NCBI GenBank assembly: GCA_017163975.1 | Contig: JAFFSR010000309.1 | Location: 1,255,501-1,319,500 of the forward strand | From: Anastatus disparis | Lineage: Eukaryota; Arthropoda; Insecta; Hymenoptera; Eupelmidae | DNA length: 64,000 nt | Direction: 5' to 3' | Shown here: positions 1-9,984 of the stretch, in pieces | Position numbering within the stretch: position 1 is the first letter of the stretch | Layout: the number at the start of each line of letters is the position of its first letter | Notes under the pieces: model-generated | Database searches by the model: none | What the model was told of the DNA's origin: nothing | The model's input: only the letters and a program-made list of their open reading frames with translations | Translations under genes and position numbers: made by a program

Positions 1-281
1 GAAATTTAGAAAAAAGTCACCGGATTTGTATGTACTATAATAATAAGGCAATTCATATATATGACAGTGTAAATCTTAAATATCTACAAGATGAGCATAA
101 GATTTATATAAATAGATTATTTCCAAACAAATCAGAATTGAGCATAGTATTCGAAACAGTACAATCACTAACAAATAATAATGATTGTGGCGTTTTTGCA
201 ATTGCTTTTGCTGTTGCAATACTTTATAATTTAGGTCCATGTTGTTTAAGATATGATGTTTCTCAAATGCAATTACGTTAA
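1..281 (+). pseudogene. C-terminal piece of a Ulp1-like (C48) cysteine protease, Helitron-associated
   Basis: The frame is open from the window edge to a TAA at 279-281. Near its end it reads NNNDCGVFAIAF, the Q/N-x-x-DCG-hydrophobic motif around the catalytic Cys of Ulp1/SENP-type C48 peptidases; a candidate upstream Gln lies in the segment ETVQSLTNNNDCG. The catalytic His and Asp would lie before the window. Reading continues in the same frame through stops at 279-281 and 702-704 into the repeat region, so this looks like one decayed long ORF rather than a separate gene. Ulp1-like domains are known passengers of Helitrons and other large transposons, and Helitron Rep sequence follows downstream on the same strand. 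Family call fairly sure; function in this copy is lost. Confidence 0.6.
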
Positions 282-311
282 TCAAGAATTTTTAAAATAC
301 AACAAATAAGA

Positions 312-1249
312 ATGTTTCCAGTTTTACAAAATTATAATAATGCTTATATTAATTACGATAATCCACCGGACATCATAAGGAGGAGTTTTTGTCATGAGCA
401 ACTTCTAAATCAAATACCATTAAATCTAGATTTCGCCAAGCTTGAACTATTAGAAAAAAGCTCACAAATGCATTTATTGGTAGAACAAAAAAAGATCATG
501 GAAATGTATCGTAAACAAAAGAATTCGAAACATGAAACAATTTTGATGGAAATTGACAATGACATATCAGATACAAATTTTTTAAAACCAGATAATGATA
601 TAATGGACATCGATGATATCCACTTAAATTATAACGATACTAAAATTAGGACTGTTGAGATTAAATTAAATGAAGAAAAAAAAGAATCAATAGAAATAGA
701 TTAGGAAGAAGCTTTATTCATAACAGGACTTAATAGGAAAATGGTAACAGAACAATCACATAAATATAAAAAAATTTCAGAAAAATACATTATTATGAAA
801 ATGCAAAAAAAAAGTAATGATAAATTAGAAATAAGACATGTTCAAGAAACTTTACGTAAGAAAAAAGCTTATATAAAAATGAAAAAAGCACTACCAAATA
901 AATATCAACAGAAATTAGAAAATACTAAGATAACAAATTGGCAATTCAAGGAAAAAATAAGTACTGATAAATTGGAACAAATACGTGCAAATGAGGCTTT
1001 ACGTAAGAAAGAAGCTTATATAAAAATCAAAGAAAAATACCAAAAAAAATATGAAGGCAAATTAGAAAATACTAAGATAAGGAAATTGAAATTCAAGGAA
1101 ACAATGAGTACTAATAAATTGGAACAAATACGTGCGAATGAGGCTTTACGCAAGAAAGAAGCTTATATAAAAATTAAAGAAAAACAACCATAAAAATATA
1201 AAGAAAAATTAGAAAATACTAAGATAACAAAATTAAAATTCGAGGACAA
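312..1249 (+). pseudogene. Decayed linker and 49-residue Lys/Glu-rich repeat region of the Helitron ORF
   Basis: This continues the frame of the protease piece, with in-frame stops at 702-704 and 1191-1193. Residues from about 741 onward form repeats of 49 residues (147 bp) built on the consensus KLEQIRANEALRKKEAYIKI followed by LENTKI; three units are visible before the sequence is cut at 1249. The repeats are highly charged and probably helical or coiled-coil. They resume at 3061 on the other side of an inserted foldback element. I do not know a function for the repeat; position between a protease-like domain and Helitron Rep suggests a structural spacer of the transposon polyprotein. Confidence 0.55.
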
Positions 1250-1250
1250 A

Positions 1251-3060
1251 CGCTGCCATGTGCTTTGGCGGAATGCTTTCTCATAGAGCTCTTTAAGTTT
1301 CATTAATTTTTTTATATTTATAAATGTGATTTTAATATAAAAAAATTGTCTAACATTAATATTTATTTATAAATTTGTACTTTAAAAGAACCATGACAAC
1401 GAAATTTCTAGTCCTAACCACGCTAAGAAATAAGATAAATAAAAAATAAAAATTTGTATAAAAATTTTCAAAATTCTCTTAAATTAAAACTGCATTGAGA
1501 AAATTAGTTTCCTAAAACTTGTTTTCTTCAGACAGTAGCAAATAACTTGCATACAAATTTTGAAGCAAATCTCTCGAATGGTTTCCGTGGAATAGAAAAA
1601 TAATAAAATTAATAGTATGCTGTTACGAGTGCCGTTATGCAGTTTATAGAATATGAAGCGACCAAAGAAATGAAAATGCATCGGTGGGAATGGCTCAACG
1701 TTTGAGCGCTTGTCTGTCGTGCAAGAGGCCCGGGGTTCGATCTACGTCGCGGACGCTTTCTCGCCTTTTTATAATTTAATATTATATTAGTTGCTTGATA
1801 ATAAAATAAAATTCAATGCCAAAAATATCAGTTTTCAAATGTTTTTATTATTTTAACAGTATCAAATAATTTCTATACACATTTTTAAGCAAATTCTTAG
1901 AGTAGTTTACGTAAGATCCAAAAAAAATAAAAAATAAAAAATAAATTTTTTTCAAAATTTTCAAAATTCTCTTAAATTAAAACTGCGCTAAGAAAATAAG
2001 TTTTCCAAAGCTTATTTTCTTTAGACTAAAGCGAATAACTTGCATACAAAGTTGGAGCAAATCTATCGAATGGTTTTCGTAAAATAGAAATATAATAAAA
2101 TATAACAACTTTTTTAAAAATTTTCAAAATGCTCTAAAATTAATAGTATGCCAAAAAAATCAGTTTTTAAATGTTTTTATTATTTTAACAGTAGCAAATA
2201 ATTACTATACAAATTTTTAAACAAATTCTTAGAGTAGTTTACGTAAAACCCAAAAAAATAAAAAATTTTTTTAAAAAATTTTCAAAATTTTCTTAAATTA
2301 AAACTGCGCTAAGAAAATAAATTTTCCAAAGCTTGTTTTATTAAGGTAATAACGAATAATTTGCATAATGACTTTAGAGCAAATCTAACGAATGGTTTTT
2401 GTGTAATATAAAAAAAATGAAAAATAAACATTTTTTCAAAAATTTTCTAAATGCTCTGAAATTAAAACTGCGCTAAAGAAATGAGTTTTTTAAAGCTAAT
2501 TTTCCTCAGACAATAGCGAATAACTTGCATACAAATTGTGGAGCAAATCTATCGAATGGTTTTCATAAAATAAAAGAAAAATGAAGAAAAAATTTTTTTA
2601 TCAAAATTTTCAAATTGCTCTAAAATTAAAAGTGTGCTAAGAAAATCAGTTAGTAAAAGTTTTTCTTTTTTTGGCAGTCGCAAATAATGTCCATACAAAT
2701 TTTCAAGAAATTTCTTTGAGTAGTTTACGTAAAATACCAAAAAAATTAAAAATCAAAATTTTTTTAAAATTCTTAAAATGGCTCTGAAAAAAAACTGAGC
2801 TAAGAAGATCAATTTTCAATAGCTTCGCGCCCCCGTTAGACAAAAAAATAAATTGCATGCAAAATTTGAAGCAAATCCATCGAGTAGTTCTCGAGATATT
2901 TTTGGCGTACTGAAATCATACACACACACACACATACATACATACAGACATTTTCTGGAAACCACTTTTTTCGACTCCCTAAGTCTAAATATGTATAAAT
3001 TAATGAAAAAATAGAAAAAATTTTTTTTTATCGATACAATGCTTTCTCTATGAGAAAGCA
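1251..3060. mobile_element. Foldback-type DNA element with tandem internal units, inserted in the Helitron ORF
   Basis: The insertion splits the 49-residue repeat array between a GAC-AAA codon pair and AAAATGAGT; removing 1251-3060 with one AAA restores the reading frame, which implies an AAA target duplication. Both ends carry TGCTTTCTCATAGAG in inverted orientation (about 1274 and 3040-3058). The left end begins CGCTGCCATGTGCTTTGGCG, as in the related element at 57706-59267. The interior has about seven diverged units of 150-165 bp recognisable by CTAAGAAAAT...AATAACTTGCATACAAA...GTTTTCGTAAAAT. No transposase ORF, so non-autonomous. A tRNA-like segment sits at 1681-1757. Confidence 0.75.
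1681..1757 (+). other. tRNA-like sequence (degenerate tRNA or SINE head)
   Basis: A box A-like TGGCTCAACGTTTGAGC at about 1691 and a box B-like GGTTCGATCT at about 1734 are spaced as in a tRNA. A 5-bp anticodon stem CTTGT/GCAAG encloses loop CTGTCGT, which would place anticodon GTC (Asp). The T stem pairs poorly, so I read it as a tRNA pseudogene or SINE head carried inside the foldback element rather than a working tRNA gene. Confidence 0.35.
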
Positions 3061-3720
3061 AAAATGAGTACTGATAAATTGGAACATATACGTGCGAATA
3101 AAGCTTTACGTAAAACAGAAAATTATATAAAATTTAACGAAAAACAACCCAATAAATATAAAGAAAAATGAAAAAATACTAAAATAACAAAAATGAAATC
3201 AAAGATAAAAAAGGGTACTGATAAAATGGAACCAATACGTACAAATGAAACTACACGTAAGAAAAAAGCTTACATAAAAATGAAAGAAGAACAACCAAAT
3301 AAATATTTAAAAAATTGAAAATATTAAGATATGAAAAATAAAATCAATTGAAAACAGAGATACTAATAAATTGAAAAAATTGCATGAAAAAGAAAAGTAA
3401 CGCAAAAAAGAGACTTATGGAAAACTTATTAACTATTAGTGAACAATATAATGAATATGAGAGAATGGCACAAATTAAAAATAAAAAATTGGAAAATGCC
3501 GATATTATTAAGAAAACGCAAGTATAAAATGATTGTTACCAATTAAAAGAATCACGCACAAGGTGTAAACAAATAGAAATTGATGACAATAAACATGTTA
3601 ATAATGATACTAAAGTAAATAAACCAAGAGGTGAAAAAAAGCGAAAACATAAATATGGTTCTCATTAATTAAAGCCAATATTCATAAAGTATAAACCGAT
3701 TAAAAATTGAAGACAATAAT
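3061..3720 (+). pseudogene. Continuation of the Helitron 49-residue repeats and Lys-rich region
   Basis: The repeat MSTDKLE..IRANKALRK resumes right after the foldback element and runs for about two more units with several stop codons. It then becomes a Lys/Asn/Glu-rich stretch with no intact ORF. It links the upstream repeats to the Helitron Rep N-terminus at 3772 and shows that the whole 1-4957 block was once one transposon in plus orientation. Confidence 0.5.
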
Positions 3721-3771
3721 TATAATGAAAATTACAATAATAATAATTATAATAACAATCCTAATATTATA

Positions 3772-3980
3772 TTGAACAAAGTTATTGATAAAACAATAAA
3801 GGGCAAAGTAGAAAAAAATAAATTAAATGAAAAAATACTAACTGAAAAAATTAATTTGAGACTGATTGGTTGTATAGCAAATATATATTCCGATGAAAAT
3901 CTCATATCTGAAAATGACATTGATTCCATGACGGATACATGTGTTTATTGTGATGCGAAACATTTTGCTTTCGAATATAC
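3772..3980 (+). pseudogene. Helitron Rep/helicase-like N-terminus, first half
   Basis: The end of this ORF reads CVYCDAKHFAFE, matching the C-x-x-C-x-A-x-x-F-x-x-E zinc-finger start typical of Helitron Rep proteins. The preceding sequence is Lys-rich linker. The reading frame is broken at 3980 by the solo LTR and resumes at 4603: removing the LTR and one ATAC copy joins EYT to KSNDFF-N-C-R-H-K-G-K in frame, supplying the second half of the zinc motif. Rep of Helitrons nicks DNA for rolling-circle transposition; the catalytic HUH and helicase domains are absent here. Confidence 0.7.
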
Positions 3981-4602
3981 TGTTACGTTTTTACGTATAT
4001 GTATATTTATATTTATTTATAAGATGGTGGGTATTTTTTGTATCACGACTAATCTTGGTAATTCCAAGCAGTCAGTTTGCGTGAAGAATTAAATTCTCAG
4101 TAATTATGATATGAATATAAGTTTATTAATACTTTCGTCGAGAAAGATATGTCCTAATATTATTGCGTCGCCTAATACGTTCCTTGCTGCTTGCTCCAAT
4201 CGGGCGTACTCCTGTCGCTCGTGGCTAAAGCTTGGTTGCTTACTCTCTATACATCTCTCTATTGATGGTCTACTGACTGACTCCTCGTGGGATGTCAGAC
4301 CGTATTTATACTCGCCAAATTCGTTGTTTCCACGTGCCTATCCTTCTGGAATATTCGTTATTAATTGGAATTTGCTGATCGGTCCGTCAGCGATTTTTCG
4401 TTCTGGTCTTAACCTGTTGCCGGGTGGTTAGCTCTTTTTCTATGGTGCTCGACGTTTTTCGTTGTTTCCAGGCAGGCTATAACTTGTTGGTATGACGGTC
4501 AGCGTTTTCTGTCTTTACTTGTTGGAACGTGTATTCGTTGCATTCTTTGTATATTGCTGATATCAATCCTTATTCATTTTATAAGATATAGAATCCGTAA
4601 CA
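3981..4602. mobile_element. Solo LTR, 622 bp, with ATAC target duplication
   Basis: It starts TGTTACG and ends CGTAACA, a perfect 7-bp inverted terminal repeat with canonical TG...CA ends. The flanking tetranucleotides 3977-3980 and 4603-4606 are both ATAC. Removing the LTR plus one copy restores the Helitron frame. A TATA-like GTATTTATAC lies near 4303. The 4-bp duplication fits Ty3/gypsy or BEL-type LTR elements. A solo LTR is what remains after recombination between the two LTRs of a full element. The 106-residue ORFs inside it are chance frames. Confidence 0.85.
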
Positions 4603-4957
4603 ATACTAAAAGTAATGATTTCTTCAATTGTCGTCATAAAGGTAAAGTAGAGTTGTTAGAAAATCCTCCTTACCAAGAACAATTAAAGTTTTTAGCAACT
4701 GAATCAACCAAAGAAATTATTGATTTTTGACGAAATGTTAAGTTGTACAATGATGCTTTAGCATTTGCAAGTTTTGGTGCCAATTTTGATACATTGCCGG
4801 GTAAAAGACCACAAGTTATTAGAATATGTAGACAAATTTACCATAATCTATATGCGTTACATCCTAATAAAGATGAAGCCCGTAAGTATGGACAATTATA
4901 TATTTTAGATAATGAAATGGCAACGATTAAACGGTATGAGTTTAATATAAATTTAAT
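4603..4957 (+). pseudogene. Helitron_like_N domain fragment of Rep
   Basis: The translation contains NCRHKGKV, a conserved YNDALAFASFGAN block, then RICRQIYH, LHPNKDEARKYGQLYI and LDNEMATIKRYE. These are the hallmark segments of the Helitron helicase-like N-terminal domain (typically CHKGKV, ALAFASFGA, GQIYH, P.YAQLYI.D). One TGA stop interrupts it near 4730. The element is truncated at 4957, where a TTAA MITE begins, so the HUH endonuclease and PIF1-like helicase regions are missing. Family identity is secure; the copy is dead. Confidence 0.85.
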
Positions 4958-4961
4958 TTAA

Positions 4962-5361
4962 GAGGCCGCTGTATCTCTGTCCTTTTCTAATTAAAAAATT
5001 GACTTTTTTCCCAAAATTAGCAACAAGAGGAAAAAATAAAGAGATGGTTTCAATGTGTTTAATAAAATGTAATATTTTCTTTGATTAGTATGAATTAATT
5101 TTATTGCTTCGTTTTTAAGAAAAGTTGGAATAACTTAAAAAATTAGAAATTAGTGTCAAATAATGGGATTTTCAAGTTATTTCAACTTTTCTTGAAAATA
5201 AAGCGGTGGAATTAAATTATTCTTATCAGAGAAAATATTGCTTTCTATTACACGAATCGAAACCATCTCTTTATTTTTGCCTGGAGCTATTAGTTTTTAT
5301 AAAAAATAAATTTTAAATAGATTCGGTAAAACAGGTAACTGTGTCGGTATACGGCTGATTC
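4962..5361. mobile_element. TTAA-flanked foldback MITE (TTAA-2 family, diverged copy)
   Basis: TTAA lies at 4958-4961 and 5362-5365. The arms are inverted copies of each other (TCTTTGATTAGTATGAATTAATTTTATT against the arm near 5190-5240) around a short centre near 5150. Its TATCTCTGTCCTTTTCTAAT terminus matches the MITEs at 24577-24957 and 56701-57511. TTAA targets suggest mobilisation by a piggyBac-like transposase. The right terminus is more diverged than the left. Confidence 0.65.
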
Positions 5362-5365
5362 TTAA

Positions 5366-5640
5366 GGACATTAAATTATCAATAGCTTCTCAGCAAGTTA
5401 GACAAAAAAATTAATTTCATGCAAAATTAGAAGCAAATCCATCGAGTAGTTTTCGAGATACAATTTACTAACTGACATCATACAGACACACTTGCACACG
5501 CACACACACATACATACAGACATTTTCTGGAAACCACTTTCTTTGACTCTCTGAATTTAAATATGTACAAATTAATGAAAAAATAGAAAAGAAAATTTTT
5601 TTTTGATACAATGCTTTCTCTATGAGAAAGCAAAAATTTT
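5366..5640. mobile_element. Fragment: right end of a 1251-3060-type foldback element
   Basis: The sequence parallels 2805-3062 closely: the AGCAAATCCATCGAGTAGTT block, a CA-rich tract, ACATTTTCTGGAAACCACTT, and the terminal ATGCTTTCTCTATGAGAAAGCA. Only this end is present, so it is a truncated copy of the same family. Confidence 0.7.
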
Positions 5641-6568
5641 TTAAATAACGTTTTAGAATAAAGAGTTTCTATTTACAGAGTTATTTTAGCCATAAAATTT
5701 TTCTTTTTCGAATTTTCTCAACTTTTATTATTTATATAATTACTTCTGCCTCCAGTTTGAAATCAGAAACAGCCTACTTTAAGCTTATCCATATGTTTAT
5801 TCCAAAAAATTTTAAGTTACTCCAGCATGATTTCGAAAAATCCCAAAAACACCAACGCACATTATAATTTGCATTAAATCTCAAAGGGTTAATTAAAAAA
5901 TTAATAATAATTTGTAATATGGCAAATTGGGCATGTTACTTATATACACATATATAAAGCATATAGATGACAGAGTGGAGAATTTAAAACGATAGCACAA
6001 CAGAAAGCAAATCACGCGAGTCAAAAGATATAGTCATAAACCCGATATCGCTTGGCACTCACTCGCGCATATGTGAAGTACGTATACTATGCAGCCTAAA
6101 GCCAACGCACTCCGTTCAACTAACAGCTTGACTCTAGTAGCTGAGCTTGGGTCCGTTGAGGACCGTTTGTCTTTCTCTTGCGGCGCGCGCAGCGCATATC
6201 GAGAGAAACTAAGCTGAGTAGAGACAAAAGGGACGCGATCACGTCATTCCTTTTGTCGTCGGCGTTCAGTATAAACTGCGTGATATACTAGCTTGCAGCT
6301 TCGCCATTAGATTTTTGTTTATATACGGTTGCTTTCCAACGTTTTGTGTAGCAAAACCTCTCTTTTTGTTTGTGAGAGCAATCTCTCTAGTGCTGATTCG
6401 AATCAAATAATTAATTTAACATCGTGGCGTCTGTGTTCGGCGATCACGTATACGTTCTATTGCAATCATTCCCTTAGTGCTGTTCTATTCCTTTTTCTTG
6501 TGTACATTGAGCATGTCCTTTTTAGCTTATCTTTTTTTCGATTATAAAATCTACTTTGCGCCGTGCTC
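5641..6568. other. No gene; possible LTR-like left part of an old retroelement
   Basis: No supportable ORF. From about 6070 the sequence becomes less AT-rich, with a promoter-like CAGTATAAACTGCG near 6270. Together with 8028-8215, where AATAAAG and a T-rich tail occur, it could be one LTR interrupted by the TIR element 6569-8027. ATAT occurs on both sides (about 6067 and 8208) as a possible target duplication, but the ends are not TG...CA, so this remains a weak call. Confidence 0.25.
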
Positions 6569-8027
6569 CACTGAAAAAACCTGAAGCCAGCGCTGTGAAG
6601 TTAACCTAAGCGGTTGCATACGAATAATATTTGAAGCGAGTGATTACAGAAAATCGTAATATATGAATACGTAACTATGTCGCTGTAAACAATTATGACT
6701 TTCTGTATAAACGATTTCGCTATTTCGAGCAGAGCGCCATGACTGTGTTGCAAGCGAGCTCGCTTCGACTTTCTGGTAACGCGCGTGCAAAAAGCCGAAA
6801 ACAAGCACTGCAGCAGAGCTGCGAGCTCGCTTACTTTGACGTTCTGAATATTGATGTACCAAAAGCGAGGCCAAGTGCTTTAAACGTTAATAATTTACAT
6901 TTAAAAAAAGTGGAATAGCTTTTTCTTTTTTTTTCGTATTATTCTTTCCTTTTAACGTATTTAATTTTGAAGAAAAAGTAATAAACTTTTTATCAGATAT
7001 CATGTGTGTATATAAAATAATAATACCATTAGACGACATAAAAATCAATTGTCAATATCATGCCTTCCCTCTTACACCAAGCGAACTACATTTGTATACG
7101 AAATTCGTAACAATACAATGATTGAAATAAATTTGACATCAATTCAAAGGTATAAAAGCACTAATAACCGCACTAATAAAGTATTAAAAATAAATCAAAA
7201 TTATAAATTTACGTTATTACAATAATATTCTCAGGCAAATAATCGTTAGAGTATAATATCACGTTAATTTCCAATTTAAGAAACATTTTAAACAAAATGT
7301 TATGGAAAAAATATTAATTTTCATAATATTAAAGAATTTTACTTGAATAAAATATACTTCACAAAAAGTGTTAAACTTACAAAAAAAGAAAAGAAAAAGA
7401 AATTTTGCTTTTTTAAATGTAAATTATTAACGTTGGTGTGCTTTAGCCTCGCTTTTGATACGTCAATGTTCAGAAAGTCAAAGTGAGCGATCTCGCAGCT
7501 CTGCCGCTGTGCTTGGTCTCGGCTTTCTGCGCGCACGATGCCAGAGAGTCGAAGAGAGAGAGCTCACAGCTCTGTCGCTATGCGTGCTCTCGGCTTTTCG
7601 CACGCACGATACCTTAGAGTCAAAGAGAGCGAGCTCGCAGCTTGGTCGCTGTGCTTGGTCTCGGCTTTCTGCACGCGAGATGCTGGAGAGTCGAAGAGAG
7701 CGAGCTCGCAGCTCTACCGCAGTCTAGGCAGTCTGCACGCGTGATGACGGAGAGTCGAAGAGGCCGAGCTCGCAGCTCTGCCACAGTGCTTGGTCTCGGC
7801 TTTCTGCACGCGCGATGCCGGAAAGTCGAAGCAAGCGAGCTTGCAACGTGGTCGTGGCGCTCTGCTCGTATTAGCGTAATCGCTTACACAAAAAGTCGTA
7901 ATTATTCACAGCGAGATGATTACGCGTTGATGTATTATGATTTTCCGTAATCACTTGCTTCAAATGTTGTTCGCGTGCAACCACTCAGATTAACTTCGCA
8001 GTGCTGGCTTTGGGTTTTTTTTCAGTG
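6569..8027. mobile_element. TIR/foldback DNA element with 70-bp GC-rich tandem repeats in one arm
   Basis: The ends CACTGAAAAAACCTGAAGCC (6569) and GGCTTTGGGTTTTTTTTCAGTG (to 8027) are inverted. The arms match for about 350 bp, for example the segment around CGTTAATAATTTACATTTAAAAA against its complement near 7405-7440. The right arm contains about five tandem 70-bp units (7471-7840) built on GAGAGTCGAAGAGAGCGAGC and CTTGGTCTCGGCTTTCTGCA; the left arm has one. No transposase ORF. The Arg/Ser-rich frames in the array are shadows of the repeat. Confidence 0.75.
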
Positions 8028-8219
8028 TTGAGTAGGGTGGTTTTTTGTTCAAGCGGCGGCGCGTATGCTATTCGTGGCTGGCGTCCAACTCGAACGTGCG
8101 TGAAATCATTGTGTTAATTACTTAATAAAGTATTCTAATCTTCGATCGTAATAACCTGATTTTCTTTATTTGGAGTCCTAATTTTATTTTAAGTAAGACC
8201 TCTCCATATTGCATGAAAT
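8028..8219. other. No gene; LTR-like tail
   Basis: Contains AATAAAG and a T-rich stretch (GATTTTCTTTATTTGGAGTCC) that resembles the R/U5 end of an LTR. Nothing coding. Confidence 0.2.
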
Positions 8220-9690
8220 AAAACAGTAAAACATTTTAAAATCTTTCAGTGAAAGATTTCTTAGAAGTATTTCATAAATATTGTTGAAATATTTCGTAAC
8301 AAGATATAACGGACGAATAAAAAATCTTTCAATGAAATCTTTCAGCAATATTTCTCTGCAAGATTATTGATTTACTTAGACTGCGATGAAAGATTGTTGG
8401 AAGCTTTCATTAAAATCTTTCAGGAAACATGTTTGAAAGATTTATGCAAGATTTCTCAAAAATCTTTCAGGAAACACGTTTGAAAGATTTATGCAAGATT
8501 TCTCACGTACATTTTCCCTACTGTACCTTGCAACCTTCACGTGATCTTTCATAAATTTTTAATATAATATTGCAAAGAAATGTAGTATAAATCTCACAAA
8601 GACTTCACGGAATATTTCATGAAATCTTTCAGCAATATTTCTCTGCAAGATTTATGGTTTACTTAGACCGCGATGAAAGATTGTTATAAACTTTCATCGA
8701 AATCTTTCAGGAAACATGATTGAAAGATTTATGAAAGATCGCTCCTGAACGTTCTCCATCCTGTTCCCAAAAATCTTCACACAATATTTCATAAATATTT
8801 TATGTAATATTGCAAGGAAATATAGTAGTAATCTCTCAAAGAAGGCTTCATGGAATATTTCATAAAATCTTTTAACAATATTTCTCTGCGAGATTTTTGG
8901 TTTATTTAGACTACAATGAAAGATTGCTGGAAGCTTTCATAGAAATTTCTCAGGAAATCTCTTTGAAAGATTTATGGAAGATTTCTCCTCAGTGTTCTCC
9001 ATGCTTTAGTCAAAAACCTTCTCACCATCTTTCATAAATATTACATGAAAGATTTTTAAAACTGTGGTAATCTTGCAATGAACAATTGTAGAAATCTTTT
9101 ATAAATATTTTCTTGAAATATTTATGAAATATTGCTAAAATTTTTCATAAATCTTTCATGAAAGAGTTTTAAAACTGTGATAATCTTGCAATGAAAGATT
9201 GTGAAAATCTTTAGTAAATATTTTCTTGAAATATTACCGTAAATATTGCTGAAATCTTTCATAACTCTATCATGGAAGATTTTTGTAACAATGATAATCT
9301 TGCAATGAAAGATTCTAGAAATCTTTAATAAATATTTTCTTGAAATATTACGGTGAATTTTGCTGAAATCTTTCATAAATCTTTCATGAAAAATTTTTTT
9401 AACTCTGATAATCTTGCAATGAAAGATTGTAGAAATATTTCAGAAATATTTTCCCAAAATATTACTGTTGATATTGCTGAAATCTTTCATAAATCTTTCA
9501 TAAAAGATTCCTATGATATTTACAATATTGAAATAAAAGATTTATTTGATTGTTTAAACCTGGCCTTGAAACATTGTGTAAATATTTATTCGGAGTGATT
9601 TAGAAATTTTGTTAAAATATTTCAGAAATCTTTCAATGAAACATTCTCAGCAATTATTTTTCTGCAAAGATTGAGTTTTCTAATCATTCC
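8220..9690. repeat. Complex satellite rich in CTTTCA/TGAAAG motifs, part 1
   Basis: The block is made of diverged tandem units. At 8290-9010 the units are about 240-290 bp, marked by TTTCTCTGCAAGATT...TTTACTTAGAC at about 8352, 8638 and 8881. From about 9180 the unit shrinks to about 114 bp, marked by GATAATCTTGCAATGAAAGA at about 9180, 9293 and 9408. AAATCTTTCA, TTTCATGAAAG and AAATATTT recur dozens of times in both orientations, so the array is full of short palindromes. No ORF worth keeping. Confidence 0.8.
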
Positions 9691-9984
9691 GATAGGAGGA
9701 CGCGCGTTCAATGTGCGTTTTGTCCCCAAGTGGTAAGAGGATACCTCACTCACTATATAAGGCAAAAGCTATGATTAGTGCATACATGCGCAGCGCTTAT
9801 CTTATCGAATATAAATGCGACTTTATAAGTGAATGTAAAATTATGTATGCGGATATGTATTTCATGTAGAAGTATAATGTGTTAAAATATAATATAGTAT
9901 TATGTAAATAAAAATTATAATTATTATGAATATATGTGTGTGTGTGCGCGTGCGCGTATGCGCGCGCATACGCAAAATCTTTCA
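9691..9984. other. Non-repeat island inside the satellite, with a CG/TG tract
   Basis: The CTTTCA repeats stop here for about 300 bp. The island contains TCACTCACTATATAAGGCAA (a TATA-like box near 9755) and an alternating TGTGTGTGCGCGTGCGCG tract at 9935-9972. No ORF. It looks like a small insertion or a unique part of the repeat unit. Confidence 0.4.

Noticed and set aside
4111..4431. 106-residue ORF
   Set aside because: It lies entirely inside the solo LTR, where no protein is expected.
7339..7950. Arg/Ser/Ala-rich ORFs
   Set aside because: They are three frames of the 70-bp tandem repeat in the foldback arm, with no independent coding signal.
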